A stretch of DNA of 44,413 bases. It comes from a virus. Numbering within the stretch: the first letter of the stretch is position 1; every line of letters starts with the position of its first letter. Of this stretch, positions 6,680 to 14,558 are shown in pieces. The notes below the pieces were generated by a model that did not search any database, was not told where the DNA came from, and was given only the letters and a program-made list of their open reading frames with translations. The stretch is from the IMG/VR virus record IMGVR_UViG_3300046690_000430, positions 1 to 44,413 of that record; one strand, 5' to 3'. The position numbers and the translations under genes are program-made.

Positions 6680-6959
6680 CCTCGGATGCCTCCCCGTCCA
6701 CTTTGACGGTTTTAACTTTAACATGCTCTTTGCCGGGTTTGACGGTGATCTCCTGATCGCCAAAACGGTACTTGGCGATCCCTTTCTCGATCATCTTTTC
6801 GATGATGGAAGTTTCGACCTTCCCGAGCGCCGTCGCTAGTTCGGCTTTCTCATCGCGGATCTCGATGAACTTATCACCCAGGCGATCGAGATCCTTATGC
6901 TTCACTGGAGCGACTCCCTTGCCTTCGATGGGCATTTCTGTCTGTTTGATTCGGGCCAT
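6657..6959 (-). CDS. Small phage coiled-coil protein
   Basis: The 100-residue product starts MARIKQTEMPIEG. It has 'VKHKDLDRLGDKFIEIRDEK' followed by a helical hairpin and ends with a short beta segment 'YRFGDQEITVKPGKEHVKVK'. This pattern (helical pair, then a small beta region with KVK) is widespread in phage early regions but has no established role. The ATG at 6959 is preferred to the longer frame from 7034, whose extra residues overlap the upstream gene. Confidence 0.65.
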   Translation of the reverse strand: MARIKQTEMPIEGKGVAPVKHKDLDRLGDKFIEIRDEKAELATALGKVETSIIEKMIEKGIAKYRFGDQEITVKPGKEHVKVKTVKVDGEASEGESYTTE

Positions 6960-6987
6960 TGTTACTGTTCTTTCTTTGGTTGGAGGT

Positions 6988-7554
6988 TTACTTCCTGCGA
7001 TTTGGCGGCCAATACGGCAGGCCGACAAAATCAAAAATCTCTTTCTCGCTCCCCATCTCTACCCGCTTTGAGTGATCGGTCAGCTTGTGAAAGCCGGAGC
7101 CGTAAGCCTCGAACGAGTACCCCTTTTTATTCGCGGCCATGGTGAGCGCCAGATTCGAGCGCTTGCCCCCGGTGCGAACTACGAGCGCGTTCCACCATTT
7201 CTCAGGGCTCGTGCTAAAGAAATCTACCGGGATGCCTGAGTCAGTGTGAACGGCGAGTTTGTTGAACGGTCCCCAACACTCGGTATCGCGCACGCTCAGG
7301 CGCTTGCTGATGTATCCGGCCGTGATCCATTTGTTGAGCTGCTCATCTACGAGATCCACTTTTGTTTCATCGCCAAATAGGGTGACCGGGATTTTGTAAT
7401 ACTGAGGGATCGCCAGAAACTCGATATCGGAGACGTGACTCAGACCGCGCCGGAGCGACCCGGCGACCTTCAGCCGTTCGCAGTACGGCAGCAGGAGCTT
7501 GTAAATCTCATCTGCCACCTTGAGCGCTTTCTCTCTCGGGAATTTCTCTTTCAC
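6988..7554 (-). CDS. Minimal PolX-like nucleotidyltransferase
   Basis: The 188-residue product matches the palm and thumb of family X DNA polymerases: 'VAGSLRRG' (GS at 32-33), metal carboxylates D43 and E45 in 'SDIEFL', third carboxylate D111 in 'IPVDFF', then 'RTGGKRSNLALTMAANKKGY' and a closing 'FVGLPYWPPNRR'. The 8-kDa lyase domain, the HhH motifs and the PHP exonuclease of bacterial PolX are absent. It probably adds nucleotides in phage DNA repair or end processing. The GTG start at 7554 overlaps the stop of the RHH gene (GTGA), coupling the two. Confidence 0.8.
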   Translation of the reverse strand: MKEKFPREKALKVADEIYKLLLPYCERLKVAGSLRRGLSHVSDIEFLAIPQYYKIPVTLFGDETKVDLVDEQLNKWITAGYISKRLSVRDTECWGPFNKLAVHTDSGIPVDFFSTSPEKWWNALVVRTGGKRSNLALTMAANKKGYSFEAYGSGFHKLTDHSKRVEMGSEKEIFDFVGLPYWPPNRRK

Positions 7555-7727
7555 TTCTTGATCGGTGGCGTGATGTTAATAAAGTAAGTCGGTCCATGGG
7601 CACGGATGATCATATTTACCAGAGCGGCAAAGCTGAGCGTCCATGGACAATTAGACCTTTTCCGTATGGATTTTAGAATTGTAAGGGTGTCCTTTTCAAG
7701 CCTCACCATGGTTTTAGTTCTTGCCAT
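7551..7727 (-). CDS. Ribbon-helix-helix DNA-binding protein
   Basis: This 58-residue gene is first in the minus operon. The pattern is a short beta strand ('TKTMVRLEKDTL'), a helix ('TILKSIRKRSN') and a second helix ('SFAALVNMIIRAH'), the Arc/CopG layout. The ATG is at 7727 and the TGA overlaps the GTG of the PolX-like gene. As the promoter-proximal gene next to a 44-base divergent interval with a direct repeat, it is a good candidate for an autoregulator that also controls terL. Confidence 0.7.
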   Translation of the reverse strand: MARTKTMVRLEKDTLTILKSIRKRSNCPWTLSFAALVNMIIRAHGPTYFINITPPIKK

Positions 7728-7771
7728 GCGACACGATGTAGCACAATGATGACACGCGGTGCAACTCTAAA
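7728..7771. promoter_or_regulatory. Divergent control region with GACACG direct repeat
   Basis: Only 44 bases separate the RHH gene from terL. They contain two GACACG copies (7730-7735 and 7751-7756) spaced 21 bp start to start, two helical turns, as RHH dimers often prefer. No textbook -35/-10 pair is obvious. The short distance implies overlapping or leaderless promoters, or plus-strand readthrough from elsewhere. Confidence 0.4.
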
Positions 7772-9568
7772 ATGATCGCTTACGGATTATCCTGGCCGGA
7801 GAATTATTCCGAGCTCAACGTTGAGATCGATATGATCCGCGCTCGCGGCAAGCTGGAGCGAAACGGCAAGGTCTACGGTGAGGGGCTCTTCCATCATTAT
7901 CGCCGCATGTTCACGCTCCTTTGGCCGGAGGATGATCACCATCGCTGGAGCGACCTCGGGCTCAAGCGCAAGACGGAGAAGGATATCGTGGTAATGATGG
8001 GCTCCGGCGATTCCAATAAGACTTACCTGAGCTCGAAGTACGTCCTCTGCAACTGGTGGGTGCTGCCCTATAACACGCTCTGGATGATCTCCAGCACGGA
8101 AGCGCGTGGCGCAGAGCTCCGGAATTGGGGTGCGATTAAAGGGCTCTTCAACCGGGCACGCGAGCGCTTTCCCTGGCTGCCGGGCGTGGTCCTCGAGAGC
8201 AAATACTGCATCACGCCGGATAATATCTCCGAAGGCGGCCGTGAGGGGCGCACACTCACCAGGGGGATAATTTTCATTCCCTGCAAGAAAGGCGGAGCGT
8301 GGGTAGGCATGGGCGCTTACGCTGGCATCAAACCTCCCAAGGGCGGCCGCCTCGGGCATTTCGGGGATGAAGTCTCCTTCATGCACCCAACTTTTCTCAA
8401 TGCTTACGCCAACTGGTTCGGTAAAGCTTTTGAGGCAATTCTGGACGGTAACCCAACGGACCTTGATGACCCGCTCTGCATCGCCGCCAAACCTCCCCTC
8501 GGTTGGGAGACGTGGAAGGACAACGGCAAAACCCAGGAATGGGAAAGCTCTTTCTATAATGCTTGGGTGATCGCTTTTGACGGCCGCGACTCGCCCAACA
8601 TGGATTATCCGAAAGAGGGTCCGATTCGATTTCCTTACCTCATCTCGTATAAAAAGCATGATGCCGTGCTCAAGTTGCACGGTCCGGACCATCCCCTTTA
8701 CTGGCAGCAATGCGTAGGCAAACCGCTCCCAGGCGCGGAAAAGTTCCGAGTGATCCCGCATTCACTTCCCGATCAGTGCGGCGCTTACGCCTCCGTAGTT
8801 TGGGAGGGAGCGGATCTCGAGGACATTGTTTCCCTGGACGCAGCGTACGGCGGGGAGGGCGGCGATCGGTGCATCCTCACCCATATCCGCTACGGGCTGG
8901 ACGTGGAAGGCAGGAACGTGATCGAGCTCAAGGCGCAAGTGAACGTCCCCATAAGCCTCGTTAACAATCTGGAGCGCGCCGATATTCAGATCGCACGGTT
9001 CTGCAAAAACTACTGTGAAGGCTACGGCATCCCGCCAAAGAAATTCTACTTCGACGGTCGCTCAACCCTGGCGATCGCGCTCGCGGAAGTGTGGTCCTCA
9101 GAGGTTAACGTTGTGGACTTTGGCGGACCAGCGACCAAGCGCCCGGTGAGCCAGGATGAGTTTGTCACCGATGAACAGACCGGAGCCAAACGGCTCAAGC
9201 GGTGTGATGAGCACTACTCCAAATTCGTTACCGAACTCTGGTTTACGGTCTACTACCTGATGATCGGAAAACAGGCGCGCAACCTCACCAAAGAGCTCGT
9301 GATGGAACTGCGGAGGCGGATCTGGAAATTCGTTGCCCGGCAGCGGATCGAGGTGGAAACCAAAGAGGATATGAAAAAGCGCACGAGCGAGAGCCCTGAT
9401 ATGGGAGACTCTTACGTGATCGCCGTGGAAGGCGCACGCCGCGAAGGCTTTTTGATTGCGCTCCTCAAGGAAAATGTGCAAGCAGAGGAAAATCCTGAGC
9501 ACTGGCTGGATCAGGAAATAGACAACCGGAAGAAATTTTTAGCTAAGCATGAGCTCAAGCACGTTTGA
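7772..9568 (+). CDS. terL: Terminase large subunit (packaging ATPase-nuclease)
   Basis: The 598-residue protein packages DNA into the prohead. The ATPase half shows a deviant Walker A (GSGDSNKT, residues 77-84) and Walker B with catalytic Glu ('LGHFGDEVSF', DE at 199-200). The RNase-H-like nuclease half shows 'IVSLDAAYGG' (D356), 'KFYFDGRS' (D428) and 'SPDMGDSYVIA' near residue 565. Size and motif order fit a normal TerL. The ATG at 7772 has no Shine-Dalgarno sequence. The 975-base minus frame opposite it is a shadow. Confidence 0.9.
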   Translation: MIAYGLSWPENYSELNVEIDMIRARGKLERNGKVYGEGLFHHYRRMFTLLWPEDDHHRWSDLGLKRKTEKDIVVMMGSGDSNKTYLSSKYVLCNWWVLPYNTLWMISSTEARGAELRNWGAIKGLFNRARERFPWLPGVVLESKYCITPDNISEGGREGRTLTRGIIFIPCKKGGAWVGMGAYAGIKPPKGGRLGHFGDEVSFMHPTFLNAYANWFGKAFEAILDGNPTDLDDPLCIAAKPPLGWETWKDNGKTQEWESSFYNAWVIAFDGRDSPNMDYPKEGPIRFPYLISYKKHDAVLKLHGPDHPLYWQQCVGKPLPGAEKFRVIPHSLPDQCGAYASVVWEGADLEDIVSLDAAYGGEGGDRCILTHIRYGLDVEGRNVIELKAQVNVPISLVNNLERADIQIARFCKNYCEGYGIPPKKFYFDGRSTLAIALAEVWSSEVNVVDFGGPATKRPVSQDEFVTDEQTGAKRLKRCDEHYSKFVTELWFTVYYLMIGKQARNLTKELVMELRRRIWKFVARQRIEVETKEDMKKRTSESPDMGDSYVIAVEGARREGFLIALLKENVQAEENPEHWLDQEIDNRKKFLAKHELKHV

Positions 9569-9863
9569 TCGGCACAGCTTCCCCTCTGGCGGGTGGCAGT
9601 TTTTCCAACCCCAAACGAATTGGAGCGCGCCAACTCCGATCTCTTCCACTTTCGATCAGACTGTGATCCTCATCGTGAAGCATCGATTACAGAACCCGGC
9701 GATCACCGCACAGCATAATCTCGCCACCTCCATCGCGGCCGTTGGTGACGAGCTCGAGGCGTACACGCGCCAACGTTTAGGACTCACCCCCCTAACCGCC
9801 TCGGGCTCCTCACCAGGGGCACCGATATCCATAAACCTCGCCGCAAGTTGCTGCGGCCACTAA
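9549..9863 (+). CDS. Tandem paralogue A (short form)
   Basis: The 104-residue product is a shortened copy of the next gene: both share 'FP[SA]GGWQ[FY][FY]Q.QT.W.AP' at the start and '[DN]ELE[AS]Y.R.RLG' about 60 residues on. The short form ends in a divergent Ser/Gly tail with two adjacent cysteines. Its ATG overlaps the terL end by about 20 bases. Function is unknown; position directly after terL suggests a head-assembly or accessory role. Confidence 0.65.
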   Translation: MSSSTFDRHSFPSGGWQFFQPQTNWSAPTPISSTFDQTVILIVKHRLQNPAITAQHNLATSIAAVGDELEAYTRQRLGLTPLTASGSSPGAPISINLAASCCGH

Positions 9864-9870
9864 CCACAAA

Positions 9871-10551
9871 ATGAAACCTGAGTTTTCGCGCACCACATTC
9901 CCGGCCGGAGGTTGGCAGTATTATCAGAGTCAAACCAGTTGGCACGCGCCCAACCCCAAAGGCAACACCTTCGACCAGCAGGTAAACCACATCATCAAAA
10001 TGCGCCGCGACAACCCGGCGATCCTGATCCAGCATCGGCTCTCCGTGGATCCCGCCATTGTCGGCAACGAGCTGGAATCGTATAACCGGATGCGCCTGGG
10101 TATCCCCGCGCACATACAGCCTCCGATGCCGCCACCGGAAAGCGCGCCGCTCCTTTCGGCTCCGGTGAAGTCGGCGATCTCTGCCGTGAAGAAGATCGCG
10201 GCCGGAGCGGCGCTCCTCATGGAATGGGAAGAGAGCGGGTTGCCACCGGTACCTATCGAGAAAGCAGAGGCACGCGCTACCGTCTGCGCCATATGCCCTC
10301 AGAATCAAAAAGGAAAAGCGCTCACGGACATTTTCACGGTACCCGCAGCAAACCGGATCAAAGAGCGGCTCAAGCGCTTGCATGATCTCAACCTCAGCAC
10401 AACCAAAGATCCCGAGCTTTCAACCTGCCAAGCGTGCCTTTGCCCGTTGCAGTTGAAAGTACACACTCCGATCGCGCTCATTCATAAACGGCTCAAGCCG
10501 GAGCAACGCGCAGAGCTGGATCCTGGCTGCTGGATCCTCTCTGAAGCGTGA
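9871..10551 (+). CDS. Tandem paralogue B with Cys-rich C-terminus
   Basis: Residues 1-80 are homologous to the preceding gene product. The rest adds an Ala-rich helix ('SAISAVKKIAAGAALLMEW') and a zinc-binding tail with 'CAICPQN' and 'CQACLCPLQLKVH'. The total is 226 residues. It ends on the GTG of the first glycosyltransferase-like gene (GTGA), so it is translated together with the sugar-modification block. The Cys tail could bind a partner enzyme; this is inference. Confidence 0.65.
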   Translation: MKPEFSRTTFPAGGWQYYQSQTSWHAPNPKGNTFDQQVNHIIKMRRDNPAILIQHRLSVDPAIVGNELESYNRMRLGIPAHIQPPMPPPESAPLLSAPVKSAISAVKKIAAGAALLMEWEESGLPPVPIEKAEARATVCAICPQNQKGKALTDIFTVPAANRIKERLKRLHDLNLSTTKDPELSTCQACLCPLQLKVHTPIALIHKRLKPEQRAELDPGCWILSEA

Positions 10552-11249
10552 TATTGATTGCTTACATCGCCGTTGCAGGCGGACCGTTAACGCACGAGTA
10601 TTGCGCTCGTTTCGTTGGTAGTTTTCTCGCCAACTCCCCAGGCTCTACCAACAAACTGATCGTTGTCTGCAACGGCGATCATCTTCCACTGGAAACCCGG
10701 TGCCTCTTCCTCCCTCTCAACGCCACTTTCCTGATCCGAGATAATGATCCCTCTTGGGATATCGGCGCATTTATGGACGTTGCCAAACAATTCAAACCGG
10801 ATCTCCTCATGTGCTGCGGCGAGACGGTTTATTTTCATCGGCCGGGCTGGCTCGCTCGCATCCATGACGCTTGGCACGATCACGGACCCGGCATCTATGG
10901 CCCGTTCGCGAGCAACCTCGTGCGACCTCACCTCAACACAACTTGTTTCGCCTGCGAAGGCGAATCACTCGCGAGCTACCCAAAGCCTCGGAATCGGCAT
11001 GAGCGCTACCAGTTCGAGCACGGTGCAGATTCCCTCTGGATGCGGATGCACCGCCGCGGCATGGCCGCCCGGCTCGTGACGTGGAACGGCGCTTGGCAGC
11101 CGGAACACTGGCGCTTGCCCGAGAACATTCTTTGGCGCGGAGATCAGAGCAACTGTTTGGCCTACTGCTCACACACAGACCGGTACCGCGCCGCCAAGCC
11201 GGATATGAAAGCCAAGTGGGCAGCCTGGGCCGATCGCCCTTACCGATAA
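10548..11249 (+). CDS. Glycosyltransferase-like protein 1
   Basis: The 233-residue product has an N-terminal Rossmann-like strand (MILIAYIAVAGG), then 'NDPSWDIGAFMDVAKQF', 'PGWLARIHDAW' and a C-terminal 'WRGDQSN'. The same DI[GS]AF ... GWL.R ... GDQ pattern recurs in the gene at 11751, so the two are paralogues. The layout resembles GT-A (GT2-like) enzymes, but no clear DXD motif is seen, so the activity is probable rather than certain. The GTG start overlaps the previous stop. It is the first sugar-related gene of the block. Confidence 0.55.
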   Translation: MILIAYIAVAGGPLTHEYCARFVGSFLANSPGSTNKLIVVCNGDHLPLETRCLFLPLNATFLIRDNDPSWDIGAFMDVAKQFKPDLLMCCGETVYFHRPGWLARIHDAWHDHGPGIYGPFASNLVRPHLNTTCFACEGESLASYPKPRNRHERYQFEHGADSLWMRMHRRGMAARLVTWNGAWQPEHWRLPENILWRGDQSNCLAYCSHTDRYRAAKPDMKAKWAAWADRPYR

Positions 11250-11253
11250 TTTT

Positions 11254-11754
11254 ATGAAGACCGGACCGAAACCAAACCCAAACGCCAACAGGAAGCATCC
11301 ACTCTATGCAACTTGGAAAGGGATGCGGAATCGGTGCAACAATCCAAACGGGCATGATTACGCGCTCTATGGGGGCAGGGGAATTGAGATTTGCTCCGAT
11401 TGGGAAGATTTCAAAACCTTCGCAAGGGATATGGGACCAAAGCCAAGCCGGAAACACACCATTGATCGAAAAGACCGGGACGGTGATTACTCTCCAGAGA
11501 ATTGCAAATGGGCAACTCAATCAGAGCAAATGGCCCATACGTCCCGCAATCGATTCTTAGAGGCAGACGGCAAGAAGATGATCCTGGCGGAGTGGGCGCG
11601 AATACTAAATGTCAGCCACAAACTGATCACGGACAGGATCGATCGAGGGTGGACCGTTGAGAATGCTCTTTTTGAAGGAAAGCGGCCGAGTGGAAATCGC
11701 AGCTTCGAGTCGCACGTAATCGGGTGGAAGAAAAGAAGAAAATCCTCAATATGA
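11254..11754 (+). CDS. Homing-type HNH/AP2-like endonuclease
   Basis: The 166-residue product matches a widespread phage mobile endonuclease pattern: 'HPLYATWKGMRNRCNNPN', 'YGGRGIEICSDWEDF', 'DMGPKPSRKHTIDRKD' and 'YSPENCKWAT'. A C-terminal helix-turn-helix-like segment ('WARILNVSHKLITDRI') probably reads DNA. It sits between two paralogous glycosyltransferase-like genes and ends on the ATG of the second (ATGA), consistent with insertion as a free-standing homing gene. Confidence 0.8.
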   Translation: MKTGPKPNPNANRKHPLYATWKGMRNRCNNPNGHDYALYGGRGIEICSDWEDFKTFARDMGPKPSRKHTIDRKDRDGDYSPENCKWATQSEQMAHTSRNRFLEADGKKMILAEWARILNVSHKLITDRIDRGWTVENALFEGKRPSGNRSFESHVIGWKKRRKSSI

Positions 11755-12431
11755 AAATCACCGTAGTGTACGTCTTTCCAATTTTCGGAGGGCACTTCAT
11801 TGACGCTGCCGAAAGGTTTATAGCGACCTACAATCTCAATCCTCCAGGCATTGATCATCAGCTCTTATTCATATCTAACGGTGGACCTCCATCGGTTGAG
11901 ATGCGGAGCTTAGCTCAAGCCTGCGATCATGAGGTGGACTGGTTTGAGCATGACAACAGGGCTTACGATATAAGCGCCTTCCAAGCTGCTGCACAATCTG
12001 TGCCCTGCGATATGATGGTCTTCTTCGGAAACAACGCTTACCTCCGAGGCGAGGGCTGGCTCAAGCGCATGGCAGAAGCTTTCGTGACGCACGGTCCCCA
12101 TCACCTTTACGGGTGCATGGGCAATGATGGCGATTCGCGTTTCGGAGTCGCGCCGCACATCCGCACAACTGGGTTTTTCACCTCGCCGATGATGATGAAC
12201 CTCTACCCGATGCGAGTTACCCGGCCGGAACATCGTTACCCGGCAGAGCATGGGCCAATGTGCCTCACCTCGTGGTTTAAGGGCCAAGGTCACCGGGCGA
12301 TCATCGTGACGTGGACTGGTGAGCATGATTGGCCCTGGGACGCAATACCGGGCGGGTTTCACCAAGGCGACCAGCACGCACTTTTGAGCGGCGATAAAAA
12401 TAGCTGCCCTCCTTACTACCCTTACTCATGA
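11751..12431 (+). CDS. Glycosyltransferase-like protein 2
   Basis: The 226-residue product, a paralogue of the protein at 10548, starts MKITVVYVFPIFGG. It carries 'AYDISAFQAAAQ', 'GEGWLKRMAEAF', 'IRTTGFFTSP' and 'GGFHQGDQHALL'. Fold type (GT-A) is inferred from strand-helix order. The ATG overlaps the HNH stop. A second copy of the same enzyme type suggests two sugar additions or two acceptors. Confidence 0.55.
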   Translation: MKITVVYVFPIFGGHFIDAAERFIATYNLNPPGIDHQLLFISNGGPPSVEMRSLAQACDHEVDWFEHDNRAYDISAFQAAAQSVPCDMMVFFGNNAYLRGEGWLKRMAEAFVTHGPHHLYGCMGNDGDSRFGVAPHIRTTGFFTSPMMMNLYPMRVTRPEHRYPAEHGPMCLTSWFKGQGHRAIIVTWTGEHDWPWDAIPGGFHQGDQHALLSGDKNSCPPYYPYS

Positions 12432-12790
12432 AACCAACTGCAGAGCCAATTTCCTCAATCCGGTGCGATCAGCTTCTGGATTGGATGAAGAGCAATCTGA
12501 AGCGCGCCTGTAGCGAACCTTTACGAAGGGGGAGGCGGCCAAATGCCGTGAAGGGTTTTCTCTCAAAGTTTGATCAGTTCGATATGGCAGCAAACGGGAT
12601 GCTTTGCTGCGTTGATCAAATATTACGCACTGAAGAGGCGGTGCATGTGGTTCAATCCATTGCGATTGCCTGCCGACTTTTCAAGCTCAAGATCGATCAC
12701 GTCGATGCCAGCAACACGCTTTTCTTCAAAGGGAACGCAATCTCTAACGAGCGGAGAAACAAAATCTTCATCCTTTTCAAGGACGCATGA
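12428..12790 (+). CDS. Unknown 120-residue protein in sugar block
   Basis: Both ends use ATGA overlaps, so it belongs to the operon. The product has an N-terminal helical part with 'LKRACSEPLRRGRRP' (basic) and a helical core 'HVVQSIAIACRLFKLKID'. No family or active-site motif was seen. It lies between two glycosyltransferase-like genes. Confidence 0.6.
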   Translation: MKPTAEPISSIRCDQLLDWMKSNLKRACSEPLRRGRRPNAVKGFLSKFDQFDMAANGMLCCVDQILRTEEAVHVVQSIAIACRLFKLKIDHVDASNTLFFKGNAISNERRNKIFILFKDA

Positions 12791-13470
12791 AACCCATCGT
12801 TATTTTCTATCACTGTTACCTGTTCACCGGAGAGCCTCCGGATCTACTCGCGTCTGCATATGCCGTAGTTGAGGATCAGATGCGCCGCCTCATGGAAAGC
12901 GGACTCTCCGCGGCCGCTTCCGAAATGATCGTTGGTCTGAACGGAGGAATCGAGAGCATGGATGTTGCAAACCTCCTGATGCCTCGCGAGGCAAAGATCG
13001 TTTTACACGGGCTCAATTCCAAATGCGAAAACCCTACGCTCCTGCTCCTCGAGCATTGGCTCAGAGATCATCCTGGCGAGGCGGACATTCTTTACTTCCA
13101 TGCGAAATCGAGCTCGCACGATGGCTCTACCGAGTACGGACAGTTCGATCAGAAATGGATGCAGTGCATGATGCGCCATTGCATCGATAACTGGCGGCAG
13201 TGCGTCTCGGACCTCGCCACTCATGAAGCAGTTGGGTGCCACTGGATGACCGGGCAAGGTTGGGATCACAGCCAGCACTATTTTGCCGGTACCTTCTGGT
13301 GGGCTCGAGCGAGCTACCTGCGCACGCTTCCGAGCATCATGCTCCGTGAGCGGATCAAAACCTCAGGGCTTGGCAGTGCCGAGAGCCGTTACGAAGCTGA
13401 GGTTTACATAGGCAACGGGCCAAAGTTGCCCACGATCAAAGACTATCACCCAGGCCCGATCAGTCATTGA
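12787..13470 (+). CDS. Glycosyltransferase-like protein 3 (different family)
   Basis: The 227-residue product has 'ILYFHAKSSSH', 'FAGTFWWARASYLRTLP' and 'SRYEAEVYIG'. This series is typical of a group of uncharacterised bacterial and viral glycosyltransferase-like proteins (YFH.KG ... GNFWW ... R.E.E). It is not closely similar to the two earlier paralogues. Overlap with the previous gene (ATGA) ties it to the block. Donor and acceptor are unknown. Confidence 0.6.
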   Translation: MKPIVIFYHCYLFTGEPPDLLASAYAVVEDQMRRLMESGLSAAASEMIVGLNGGIESMDVANLLMPREAKIVLHGLNSKCENPTLLLLEHWLRDHPGEADILYFHAKSSSHDGSTEYGQFDQKWMQCMMRHCIDNWRQCVSDLATHEAVGCHWMTGQGWDHSQHYFAGTFWWARASYLRTLPSIMLRERIKTSGLGSAESRYEAEVYIGNGPKLPTIKDYHPGPISH

Positions 13471-13473
13471 GCG

Positions 13474-13482
13474 TGCTATAAT
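13474..13482 (+). promoter_or_regulatory. Extended -10 promoter, leaderless start candidate
   Basis: TGCTATAAT is a perfect extended -10 lying five bases before the ATG at 13488, with no -35 at the proper distance. Transcription would begin at about the ATG itself, giving a leaderless mRNA for the radical SAM gene and the two methyltransferases after it. Chance occurrence cannot be excluded. Confidence 0.4.
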
Positions 13483-13487
13483 TCCCG

Positions 13488-14558
13488 ATGACTCCAGAAC
13501 TGATCAGGGATTACGACGAATCGACCCGGCCGCTCGTGGAAGGTGGCGGCGCAATCAGCGCTAAAGAGGCGGCGATGAAATCCTGGCGCTACTTCCTCGA
13601 GATCAATTCCGCCTGTAATCTCAAATGCCCGACCTGCACCAAAGGCAATCAGGGAACGGGTTACGAGCATCAGACCGGGATCATGGAGCCTGAGCTCATG
13701 GAGGCGTGCATAGACAAGATCGCGGCCGAGAACCCCAAAGCGATCGTTTTCCTCTACGGCAACTCTGAGCCGTTCCTGCATCCGCGCTTGCCGGAGTGCA
13801 TCGCGGCCGTGAAGCGCCGCGGCCTGCGGTGCGAGCTCTCCACCAACCTAAATTACGTGCAGCGCCTGGATGATACTCTGGCCGCCAAGCCCGATTTCAT
13901 GATCGTTTCGCTGTCCGGTTTCACCCAGGAGGTTTACGTCAAGGGCCACGCCGGGGGAAATATCGATAAGGTGAAGCGCAACATGGAGCTTTTAGGCGAG
14001 GCGAACGGCCGCGCCAATCCGAGGATCGAGATCAATGTCAATTACCACATCTACAAGGATAACCAGCACGAGTTAGAGCTGATGCGGACCTTTGCTCACA
14101 ACTGCGGATTAGGTCTGTTCACGAGCAAAGCGCGTGCGATCTCAATGGAGAATGCGATCCAGTATTGCCGGGAGAAAGAGGGCGCGATCGATGGTTACGA
14201 GGTGCAGCCGGGCCGACCGGACTGGAATGCAATCCTACCGCCACCCTCGCCGCAGTGGCGTGAGACAATGGATCGGCTCCTGATCCCTCCGACCGAGGCG
14301 CGCCAGATGTACGCGCATTACCCGGTGCAACCTGTGTGCCCGGTGGGTGCAGGCGGCATTTTCACTTTCATCCGGCACGATGGTAAGACTCAGCTCTGCG
14401 CGTGCGTGGCCGACCGGAGGATCACTCTCGGGGATTACCTGAAAACCTCCGCGGAAGAATTGATCGAGCAACGCCAGGGGCACGCCATTTGCAAACAGTG
14501 CATCAAATATAGGCTGAACCTCTACTTTATGATTGCAGACCGCGAGAAATGGGATTGA
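13488..14558 (+). CDS. Radical SAM enzyme with SPASM-like tail
   Basis: The 356-residue protein has the radical SAM cluster motif ACNLKCPTC (Cys 43, 47, 50) in a TIM-barrel-like sequence ('FLYGNSEPFLHP' as the GGE-type SAM motif region). The C-terminus has extra cysteines: 'VCPVGAGG' near 284, 'LCACVADR' near 305 and 'ICKQCIKY' near 335, like a SPASM auxiliary Fe-S domain. An alternative start is the ATG at 13575 (MKSWRYF), just ahead of the conserved core. SPASM enzymes modify peptides or sugars by radical chemistry; the sugar-methyltransferase neighbours favour a carbohydrate or a glycosylated target. Such an enzyme inside a phage late region is unusual. Confidence 0.85.
   Translation: MTPELIRDYDESTRPLVEGGGAISAKEAAMKSWRYFLEINSACNLKCPTCTKGNQGTGYEHQTGIMEPELMEACIDKIAAENPKAIVFLYGNSEPFLHPRLPECIAAVKRRGLRCELSTNLNYVQRLDDTLAAKPDFMIVSLSGFTQEVYVKGHAGGNIDKVKRNMELLGEANGRANPRIEINVNYHIYKDNQHELELMRTFAHNCGLGLFTSKARAISMENAIQYCREKEGAIDGYEVQPGRPDWNAILPPPSPQWRETMDRLLIPPTEARQMYAHYPVQPVCPVGAGGIFTFIRHDGKTQLCACVADRRITLGDYLKTSAEELIEQRQGHAICKQCIKYRLNLYFMIADREKWD

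Noticed and set aside
7787-8761. Long minus-strand frame (324 codons) opposite terL
   Set aside because: It lies entirely under a terL sequence with clear ATPase and nuclease motifs; it is a codon-bias shadow.
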